From assembly GCA_965238265.1 (NCBI GenBank), contig OZ250185.1, positions 2,046,001-2,110,000 on the forward strand: 64,000 nt of DNA, given 5' to 3'. The stretch is from JAJDUF01 sp965238265 (lineage in GTDB: Bacteria > Chloroflexota > UBA11872 > UBA12225 > JAJDUF01). A model generated the notes under the pieces. That model saw only the letters and a program-made list of their open reading frames with translations. It was not told where the DNA came from and did not search any database. The translations under genes and the position numbers were made by a program. Below, piece by piece: positions 17,634-23,912 of this stretch. Each line of letters starts with the position of its first letter. The stretch's first letter is position 1.

Positions 17634-18995
17634 TCAGCCGCGTATCGGACTGGCGCGGCCATGCATCGGCTGCGGGCGATCAGTGAAGACTTGGCGCACC
17701 CGCGCTACGATCTTGGTCGCCCAAGCCGATAGTCTGGTGCGCCAGTTTGCCCTCGGAAGCGAGCGACAGGGCGTGGCGGCCGTGGCGTGGCAGGCAGCGT
17801 TGGGGGCGGCAACGGGTCGCGGTGCTCCCATTGTCGGCTGTGGAGTGACCGTCGGCACGGCAACCGCCTCCGCGGCCTCCTTGGTGGTCTCCGTAGGATT
17901 TGGTGTCTTGCTGGGCACTGGCTGCTGCACGGGCGCTGATGAGGTCGCCGTAGCTGCCAAGGACGGGTTTGGGGCTGTTGTCGGCGTGACCGCAGCCGTG
18001 AGTGTCCCCGCTTCGGCTGCCTGGTAGATAGCCCGATAGACATCGCGCATCGCGGCGACGGCGCTATTACGATCGGTGAACCCGGTTGCCATGAGCACGA
18101 CCGCGATGGGGCCGGTTGGCCCGGTGACGAGACCGGCATCGTGCAGCAGCCGCGGTAGATCCCCCGTCTTGTGGGCGATACGACCGGCTTGCTGCAATTC
18201 GGGTGGTACACGGTCGTTGATGCGCTGCTGGGCCAGCAAGTGACGCATGGTGGCCGCGTCGTCGGGATGCAGCAGCCGCGGGTCCGCCGGTTCCCCGGCG
18301 ATGAGACGCAGCAGGCGCTGCATGTCCGCAGCGGTCGTCGTGGGCTGGCTGGCCATCGAGGTAGCGTGCAGTCCGAGCCGCGCGACGGTGTGCTGGGAGC
18401 GTATCCAGCCGATGCGCTGACCGATGAGCACGGCTGCGGTGTTGCTGCTTACCGTAATCATCGTCTCTAGCGCCGCGGCGGCGGCCATCGTCTCGCCAGG
18501 CCGCAGGGTGCTCGGTAGCGGCTGGAGCAAAGACAGCGCCGCGGGAGTCATGACCAGCCGCTCGCCGAGATCGAGCTCGCCAGCCCGGTGCAGACGGAGC
18601 GCTTCCACCAACAAGACGAGCTTGAACAGGCTCGCCGCGAGCACGGGGCGGTTGGCATTCAGCGCAATCGCTCCATCGGGTGCGCCGGGCACGCCCACGG
18701 AGACCGACCATTGTCCACCGGCGACGGTCAGCCGCTCCTGGATCGCCGAGCGCAGCGCGCTCACGCCGCTCACCGTGGGAGGGTTCTCGGCAGCCTGGTT
18801 GTCTGCCCATCCGGGCTGGGCCGGGGTCACGAGCAGCATGGTGGCAAGTAGTAACGCGGCAATGACTTGCCGGCGACGGCGAGGGCACGGCGGGCGGGCG
18901 CTCGGATCCGCGCCCGGTGCCAGGATGAGTCTGCATTGTCCCGCTCCGCGGACGGGCGCTACTGACCGCCAGGTCGGCACCACCTTGCTATCCAT
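17634..18995 (-). CDS. Exported serine hydrolase, class A beta-lactamase-like
   Basis: The protein belongs to the beta-lactamase/penicillin-binding superfamily. After a basic start and a hydrophobic export segment (AALLLATMLLV...WADNQAA) it carries the SxxK motif in AASLFKL, an SxN motif in SSNTAAVLIG and HKTG as the KTG triad. The C-terminal ~110 residues are a Pro/Thr/Ala-rich low-complexity tail, possibly wall-associated, ending in a basic segment. Class A-like lactamase or D,D-peptidase activity is equally possible; the Glu166 omega-loop is not evident, which favours a peptidase or inactive relative. ATG 18995 is taken as the start; an upstream extension to 19037 is open. Confidence 0.75.
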   Translation of the reverse strand: MDSKVVPTWRSVAPVRGAGQCRLILAPGADPSARPPCPRRRRQVIAALLLATMLLVTPAQPGWADNQAAENPPTVSGVSALRSAIQERLTVAGGQWSVSVGVPGAPDGAIALNANRPVLAASLFKLVLLVEALRLHRAGELDLGERLVMTPAALSLLQPLPSTLRPGETMAAAAALETMITVSSNTAAVLIGQRIGWIRSQHTVARLGLHATSMASQPTTTAADMQRLLRLIAGEPADPRLLHPDDAATMRHLLAQQRINDRVPPELQQAGRIAHKTGDLPRLLHDAGLVTGPTGPIAVVLMATGFTDRNSAVAAMRDVYRAIYQAAEAGTLTAAVTPTTAPNPSLAATATSSAPVQQPVPSKTPNPTETTKEAAEAVAVPTVTPQPTMGAPRPVAAPNAACHATAATPCRSLPRANWRTRLSAWATKIVARVRQVFTDRPQPMHGRASPIRG

Positions 18996-19102
18996 CGGAT
19001 CGTGTCGACCTGGCGTGTCACCCCGACCGACTCGCAACTGAGTCGCTTGCTGGGGGGAGTGTACGCGAGTGGGGACGGCGGCGGCTTGCTGCGGCCGCGG
19101 CG

Positions 19103-19531
19103 CTAGCCGGTTGCGGTGGTCCGCTCCAGTTGGGACAACCGCACAAGACCACCAACCAGGGCTGCTGGGGGCGTGAGCACGATGCCGAGGACGCCCAAGA
19201 GGTCAAGCCGGTTATTGAAGAGCACCGCGCCGAGTATGGTCAAGGTCGTCATCACGACGCCGACACCGAGAGCGTTCGTTAGCTCGGCGCGTGGCGACCT
19301 GCGAGCCGCCACGTAACCGCCGAGGGCCGTCGCCGCAAGGCCCAGGATAAATAGAAGTGCCCTAAAGCCCGCCGACTGGCCGGTGCTTTGCACGCTGGCA
19401 GGATCAGAGCTTGCCGCGACTGCGAGCAGACTGACGAGAATCCCCGCGGCAATGGACACGCCGAAGTCTGTCAAGCAACCATAGACAATTGCCCGGCGGT
19501 TGAGGCGCAAGGTGCTGAATCTTGATGACAT
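19103..19531 (-). CDS. Small four-helix membrane protein, unknown function
   Basis: About 142 residues with four hydrophobic segments: VYGCLTDFGVSIAAGILVSL, FRALLFILGLAATALGGY, ALGVGVVMTTLTILGAV and LLGVLGIVLTPPAALVGG. An ARRSPRAEL cytoplasmic loop sits between the second and third. The ATG at 19531 is preceded by GGGAGA. The family is not recognised; it resembles small integral membrane proteins of the TIGR04086/DUF-type. It lies between the serine hydrolase and the metal ATPase genes with no evident functional link. Confidence 0.65.
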   Translation of the reverse strand: MSSRFSTLRLNRRAIVYGCLTDFGVSIAAGILVSLLAVAASSDPASVQSTGQSAGFRALLFILGLAATALGGYVAARRSPRAELTNALGVGVVMTTLTILGAVLFNNRLDLLGVLGIVLTPPAALVGGLVRLSQLERTTATG

Positions 19532-19667
19532 GCCTGTCTCCCGGTGCGTGGCAGCGAGCCGGTCCGGTGCGCTGTTCCTTGTGTACTGCTGCGCTAGGAG
19601 CTGGGAACCCGGCAAGTTACGAGCGTTGCGCCACCGGCTCGCGCAACATGCTAGGCAGTATAGCTCG

Positions 19668-21719
19668 CTACGGCCGCCGGCCGCCGGAATGGGGTTGGCT
19701 GGAGGGGTGGGTGACGCGAGCGGTAGCGAGGCGGGCGGCGTTGACTACGACGGCTACCGAGCCGACGTTGTGGATGAGCGCTCCTGCTGCCGGCCCCACA
19801 AAGCTCAGAGCGGCGGCGGCGAGGGCGGCGACATTCCATACCAGCGCGAGAACGAGGTTCTGGCGAATGGTAGCGAGCGTGTGGCGACTGAGTTTGAGGG
19901 CCGACGCTATCTGGCTGAGGTCCTCGGTAAGCAGGGCCACGTCGGAGACCTCCAGCGCGACATCGGTGCCGCCCACGCCGACGGCAATGGCCACGTCGGC
20001 CGTCGCCAGCGCCGGCGCATCGTTGACGCCATCGCCGATCATCGCGACCACCTCACCGCGCGCTTGGAGCGACTTGATCGCCGTCACCTTGTCCTCGGGT
20101 AAGAGGCCGGCCCGCACGTCCTCCGGCGGGATGCCGACTTGCCGGGCGAGCGCCTGGGCCGCTGCGGATGAGTCTCCGGTCAGCAGCATGACCGTGCTGA
20201 TGCCGGCGTCGCGGAGGGTGGCGATCATGGCTGCTGCTTCATCGCGCGGCGTGTCTGCCACGGCCAGCGCACCGGCCAACTGGCCGTCAATGCCGATGCC
20301 CAACACCGTCTGTCCCTGCTCCACGTGCTCGGACCAGGCTGCTTCGTCAGCAGCGGTGCCGGTGATACCGAGGTCGGCGAGCCAAGCCAGTGAGCCGACG
20401 ACCACGCGCTGCCCTTCAACCGTAGCCGCCGCGCCGCGCCCCGGTATGGCCCGGAACGAATCGGGGTCGGCGCTCAACTGATCTTCCGCGCCAACAGTGC
20501 CGGCCGCCGCGAGATGACGCGCTGAGTCTGCACCACCTTGAACGGCATTGGAGTGTGCAGACTCAGCGGTCAGAATAGCGCGTGCCAACGGGTGCTCGGA
20601 GCGCCGCTCGACAGCGGCGGCCAGCGCCAGCAGCTCACCCTCAGCATGCCCGCCGCTCGGAATGGTGCCTACCACCGTAGGCCGACCGCGGGTGAGGGTG
20701 CCGGTCTTGTCGAAGGCAACGGCGGTGACATGGCCCGCGGCCTCCAGCCTGGCTCCGCTCTTGATAAGCAGACCGTGCCGGGCGGCGTTGACCACACCGG
20801 CGATCACAGCGGTCGGCGTGGCCAGCACCAGCGCACAGGGGCACGCGACCACCAGCACCGTGACCGCCGGTAGCCAGTCGCGGGTAATCAGCAAGACGCC
20901 GGCCGCCAGAGCCAGCACCAGCGGGGTGAAGAACTTCGCGTAGTAGTCGGCCCGCCGGACGACTGGCGCCCGCTCCTCTTCGGCGGCGGCGACGAGCTGC
21001 CGGATGCGGCCGATGGCGGTAGCTGCGCCGACGCGGGTTGTGCGTACCTCCAACGCGCCTTGGTGGGCGAGGCTGCCGGCCAGCACTTCGTCGCCGGGAC
21101 CGCGAGGCCGGGGTACCGGCTCTCCGGTCAGGGCCGCCTGGTCAACCGCCGCGTGACCAACCACGACCTCCCCATCTATCGGGATGCGCTCGCCGGGGCG
21201 GATAATGATGATGTCGTCCCGCCGGAGCGCCGACAGCGGAACCTCTTCTTCGGCATCCTGGCCCGCCCCGCTCTTGCGCTGCGCCGTTGCCGGGAGCAGC
21301 GCGCCGAGGCCGGCCAGCGCCAGCTCGGCGCGCTCGGCCGTGAAGTCTTCGAGCACCTTGCCGAAGAGCATCATGAAGGCCACCAGTCCGGCCGCGAGAT
21401 AATCGCCCAGGATCACGGCGGCGACGATGGCGATGGTCACTAGCTCATCCACGTTCAACTCCCGTGCCAGCAGGCCGCGCACGGCGCCAACGGCGATCTT
21501 TGCCCCGCCGATGGCGGTGCCGGCCAGGCCGAGCGCCGGCGCCAGCCACTCCGGCCCGCTGCCCGCCAGGCTCGTCAACCAGGAGGCGGTGATGAGCAGG
21601 AGCGTTGCGGCGGCGGCGATGAAGTCTAGGCTACTCCAGACTGCCCGGTACGGGTCCAGCTTGCTAATCCAGCCGGAGAACCCCTCCGATGTAGCGCCGG
21701 TACCTACTTGAGCCGTCAT
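19668..21719 (-). CDS. Heavy-metal-translocating P1B-type ATPase
   Basis: This membrane pump uses ATP to export a metal ion. Of 683 residues, the start has no HMA/CxxC metal-binding domain. Visible are an ALTGEPVP actuator motif, the CPC motif in VVACPCALVLATP, phosphorylation site DKTGTLTRG, the SEHPLARAI nucleotide motif, MIGDGVNDAPAL and a final-helix HNVGSVAVVVNAARL. CPC plus this last helix fits Cu/Zn/Cd-type exporters; the exact metal is unclear. ATG 21719 is chosen because a CsoR-like operator lies just upstream. A palindromic element inserts ~19 residues at ~383-402, after SEHPLARAILTAES. The CsoR-family gene at 22775 is the likely regulator. Confidence 0.9.
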   Translation of the reverse strand: MTAQVGTGATSEGFSGWISKLDPYRAVWSSLDFIAAAATLLLITASWLTSLAGSGPEWLAPALGLAGTAIGGAKIAVGAVRGLLARELNVDELVTIAIVAAVILGDYLAAGLVAFMMLFGKVLEDFTAERAELALAGLGALLPATAQRKSGAGQDAEEEVPLSALRRDDIIIIRPGERIPIDGEVVVGHAAVDQAALTGEPVPRPRGPGDEVLAGSLAHQGALEVRTTRVGAATAIGRIRQLVAAAEEERAPVVRRADYYAKFFTPLVLALAAGVLLITRDWLPAVTVLVVACPCALVLATPTAVIAGVVNAARHGLLIKSGARLEAAGHVTAVAFDKTGTLTRGRPTVVGTIPSGGHAEGELLALAAAVERRSEHPLARAILTAESAHSNAVQGGADSARHLAAAGTVGAEDQLSADPDSFRAIPGRGAAATVEGQRVVVGSLAWLADLGITGTAADEAAWSEHVEQGQTVLGIGIDGQLAGALAVADTPRDEAAAMIATLRDAGISTVMLLTGDSSAAAQALARQVGIPPEDVRAGLLPEDKVTAIKSLQARGEVVAMIGDGVNDAPALATADVAIAVGVGGTDVALEVSDVALLTEDLSQIASALKLSRHTLATIRQNLVLALVWNVAALAAAALSFVGPAAGALIHNVGSVAVVVNAARLATARVTHPSSQPHSGGRRP
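20515..20572 (-). repeat. In-frame palindromic element inside the metal ATPase gene (family 1, copy E)
   Basis: TGAC (20515-20518), a bulged G, then CGCTGAGTCTGCAC (20520-20533) pair perfectly with GTGCAGACTCAGCG (20555-20568) and GTCA (20569-20572). Length (58 nt), bulge position and ends are the same as in the dtd copy. The loop starts CACCTTGAAC. It is read antisense to the dtd orientation and gives a SAHSNAVQGGADSARH peptide comparable to PHN...GGAALAH at folK. Confidence 0.88.
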
Positions 21720-21724
21720 ATTTC

Positions 21725-21744
21725 TATCCCCCCAGGGGGTATAT
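21725..21744 (-). promoter_or_regulatory. CsoR-type operator overlapping the ribosome-binding site of the metal ATPase gene
   Basis: On the minus strand the sequence ATATACCCCCTGGGGGGATA is a near-perfect inverted repeat with a C-run/G-run centre, the pattern typical of CsoR-family operators. It ends about 5 nt before the ATG at 21719, so its G-run is also the only Shine-Dalgarno-like sequence. A CsoR-family regulator is encoded 1 kb away. Confidence 0.6.
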
Positions 21745-21755
21745 CCGCTGAGATG

Positions 21756-21784
21756 ATAGTACCGCACGATCCGTTAGGTTGCAA
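21756..21784 (-). promoter_or_regulatory. Candidate promoter of the metal ATPase gene
   Basis: On the minus strand TTGCAA (21784-21779) and TACTAT (21761-21756) have a 17-nt spacer. Transcription would begin right at the operator 21725-21744, as expected for metal-derepressed control. Confidence 0.4.
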
Positions 21785-21957
21785 CAGCCAGCACGGAGGG
21801 CGGTCATGTGGCGAGCACATTGGGAGGCCGACGATGTTTTCTGGCCGGCGCTCGTTGTCTATACTGTCATAGTGCTGGCTTGTAAGGCTGGCGCGAGGCA
21901 TGGCCTTTGCGGAAGTTGCCCGTGTCTCTTGGTGGGTGGCAGTGTGGGGAGGGGCGA

Positions 21958-22236
21958 ATGGCTGAGTTGGGTAGTGAGCGGAAGAAGAGGATCGCCGTCG
22001 CGCTCAAGCAACGTGGAGCAATCCAGGCGTGTCCACGTTGTAGTAACAAGGGCTTCGTTCTGGCCGATGGTTACTTCAACCAACCCCTGTAAACTGAGCC
22101 GGCGGGCCTGACTATTGGTGGATCAAGTGTCCCCAGTATAATAGTCGTCTGCGATAACTGTGGATATATGTCACAACATGCGCTAGGTATCCTGGGCTTG
22201 CTCGATAATGGGGAAGCATCGGGAGAGGCGCAGTGA
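21958..22236 (+). pseudogene. Small CxxC zinc protein interrupted by in-frame TAA
   Basis: The frame from ATG 21958 (GGGGAGGGG just upstream) encodes KQRGAIQACPRCSNKGF and LADGYFNQPL, then TAA (22090-22092). In the same frame it continues TEPAGLTIGGSSVPSIIVV, CDNCGYMSQHALGILGLL and ends at TGA 22234-22236. The two halves together form one known type of small protein with two CxxC pairs (CPRC..CDNC) and a C-terminal HALGxLGLL. A single C-to-T change of CAA or CAG would make the stop. The last codons overlap the next gene's GTG (GTGA), so the unit was coupled. Function unknown. Confidence 0.75.
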
Positions 22237-22718
22237 CCGGGTCAATACCTCCATCTGAATCTCCACTGGAGCGAGATGATCCTCATCCAGCGGTTACCCC
22301 TGATGTAGGAGACCCGCAGGAGAGGCGCAGTGAAGATGCGCCTCTCGATATTGAGGACATGCTCCAAGACTCCCTCACGCTTAAGCCGAATCTGCGACAG
22401 GAGATAGTGCTCGTAACGAGAGATAGAGTGCAGCTTTGTGTTAGTCGGTTCACCAGCGAGTATGGCAGATTTCAAGACGCCAAGGATAGTTGGAAGTCAC
22501 CTCTTGGCATCCTAGTAACGCTAGCGCCGATGCTCATTACCATCACATTTCTCGATGCTCCGCCGTTTGGAGTGGAGTTCTGGAAAGGTATCTACTGGGC
22601 TGCCTCAGTAGTCGTGGCCGGTTGGCTTGTTCGCACCTTATGGTCACGCTATAGGGCACGGCGCGGTCCGGATACTGATGATTTGGTCCGGGCGATTACC
22701 CAGCCGGAGGACAGGTAG
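22233..22718 (+). CDS. Hypothetical protein with two C-terminal membrane helices
   Basis: The 161 residues have an acidic/proline-rich soluble N-terminal half, with a possible helix QDSLTLKPNLRQEIVLV. Two hydrophobic segments follow (LGILVTLAPMLITITFL, ~90-106, and YWAASVVVAGWLVRTLW, ~118-134), with a short charged tail. The start GTG 22233 overlaps the stop of the zinc-protein frame by 4 nt. Family not recognised. The less GC-rich composition and the pairing with a zinc-ribbon protein suggest an accessory two-gene unit. Confidence 0.65.
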   Translation: MTGSIPPSESPLERDDPHPAVTPDVGDPQERRSEDAPLDIEDMLQDSLTLKPNLRQEIVLVTRDRVQLCVSRFTSEYGRFQDAKDSWKSPLGILVTLAPMLITITFLDAPPFGVEFWKGIYWAASVVVAGWLVRTLWSRYRARRGPDTDDLVRAITQPEDR

Positions 22719-22774
22719 AACGCCAGGAACGCGGTACTGCGAATGCTTTATGAGGAACGAGGTATTCCGGAGTA

Positions 22775-23086
22775 GTGAATCCGTCTAAGGCTACGCTCAA
22801 GCATCCACACGAGCACATCGGCTCGCCGGAGCAGACCCGCGCCCTGCTCAACCGGCTGGCGCGACTGGAGGGCCACGTCGGCGGGGTGCGGCGGATGATT
22901 GCCGATGGTCGCAACTGCTCCGATGTCCTGATCCAGCTTGCAGCGGTGCGGGCGGGAGTGGATAAGGTAGCCCGCCTCGTGCTGGAGGACCACATTGCTC
23001 ATTGCTTGCGCGAGGCAGCGAGCAACGGTACCTCGGACGAAGAATGGGACCGGCTGAAGGAAGCGCTCGACCGCTACATCTCGTAG
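22775..23086 (+). CDS. csoR: CsoR/RcnR-family metal-sensing transcriptional repressor
   Basis: This 103-residue all-helical DNA-binding protein of the DUF156 family has the typical RLARLEGHVGGVRRMI start of the core. Metal ligands follow: Cys in NCSDVLIQL, then His and Cys in LEDHIAHCL. This is the Cys-His-Cys set of copper-type CsoR. The N-terminal HPHEH stretch might add ligands. It probably represses the P1B ATPase gene through the operator at 21725-21744 and releases DNA on Cu(I) binding; Ni/Co types remain possible. The GTG start is at 22775. A P-loop kinase gene follows 1 nt after the stop. Confidence 0.88.
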   Translation: MNPSKATLKHPHEHIGSPEQTRALLNRLARLEGHVGGVRRMIADGRNCSDVLIQLAAVRAGVDKVARLVLEDHIAHCLREAASNGTSDEEWDRLKEALDRYIS

Positions 23087-23087
23087 C

Positions 23088-23720
23088 GTGAGGACGACGC
23101 CGGACGCGCGCCAACAACACCCACCGCAGGTGAACCTTACTATGGTAGCGGCCGAACCGCCACCGGTGCTCATCGTGTCGGGTGCGCCGGCCACAGGCAA
23201 GACGACGCTCGGCAAGCAGATCGCCAGCGAGTTTGCGCTGCCGTTCCTGAGCAGAGACGGGATCAAGGAGTCGCTCTACGACACCATCGGCGCGGGTGAT
23301 CGCGATCGGTCTCGGCAGCTTGGCGTGGCCAGCATTCAGCTGCTGTTCTATTTCCTCGAACGTCTCTTGGCAGCGGGTCAGGGCCTGGTGGTCGAGAGCA
23401 ACTTCTACGACCGGTACGATACGCCACGCTTCGAGGCGCTGCTTGCGCGGTACGCAGCCCGAGTGGTGCAGATCCACTGCACCGCCGAGGCTCCTGTCAT
23501 CATCGCCCGCTATCGGCAGCGGGCCTCCACGAGCGAACGGCATCCGGGGCACCTCGGTACGGCGGTCCTCCCGGAATTGCGGGCTGGGTTGCGCGAGGCA
23601 GCCTGGCGGCCGCTGCGGCTCGCTGCGCCGTGCGTCACTGTGAACACCACCGACTTTGCTACCCTCGACTATGCGGGGCTGTGCGTCGGAGTCAGGCGCT
23701 ACCTAGGCGCCGCGGGGTAG
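23088..23720 (+). CDS. AAA_33-type P-loop kinase
   Basis: Up to 210 residues with Walker A GAPATGKTTLGKQIA (near 30-45), FLSRDGIKESLYDT after it, and the VVESNFYDRYD segment of AAA_33 nucleotide/small-molecule kinases (zeta-toxin/PNK-like folds). An IIARYRQRAST lid-like motif and a C-terminal VNTTDF strand follow. The phosphate acceptor is unknown. The frame opens at GTG 23088, 1 nt after the csoR stop; ATG 23142, just before the P-loop strand, is another start. Co-transcription with csoR is likely; a function in metal response is not implied by sequence. Confidence 0.75.
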   Translation: MRTTPDARQQHPPQVNLTMVAAEPPPVLIVSGAPATGKTTLGKQIASEFALPFLSRDGIKESLYDTIGAGDRDRSRQLGVASIQLLFYFLERLLAAGQGLVVESNFYDRYDTPRFEALLARYAARVVQIHCTAEAPVIIARYRQRASTSERHPGHLGTAVLPELRAGLREAAWRPLRLAAPCVTVNTTDFATLDYAGLCVGVRRYLGAAG

Positions 23721-23912
23721 GTAGGGGCGCGATTCATCGCGTCCAGAAACGCCAGTGAATAGCATGGGCGCCATGATGAAAGTTGACAACTTGATTAGGT
23801 AGTGTGTTGGCCCCCACCCGCACCCTCCCCCTGCCGCAGCGGGGGGGCCACAGGGGGGCTAGGGTGAGGCCCGTTCCCCTTCCCTGGAGGGAGGGGGCCG
23901 GGGGGTAGGTCA
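23721..23912. repeat. Repeat-filled gap before uvrA
   Basis: Contains an ATTCATCGCGTCC segment of a dispersed repeat, an inverted C/G-run module (about 23811-23868) with CAGCGGGGGGGCCACAGGGGGGC, and a CCCTTCCCTGGAGGGAGGGGGCCGGGGGGTAGGT unit in pieces at 23871-23908. The uvrA ribosome-binding region is formed by the last unit. Confidence 0.55.
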
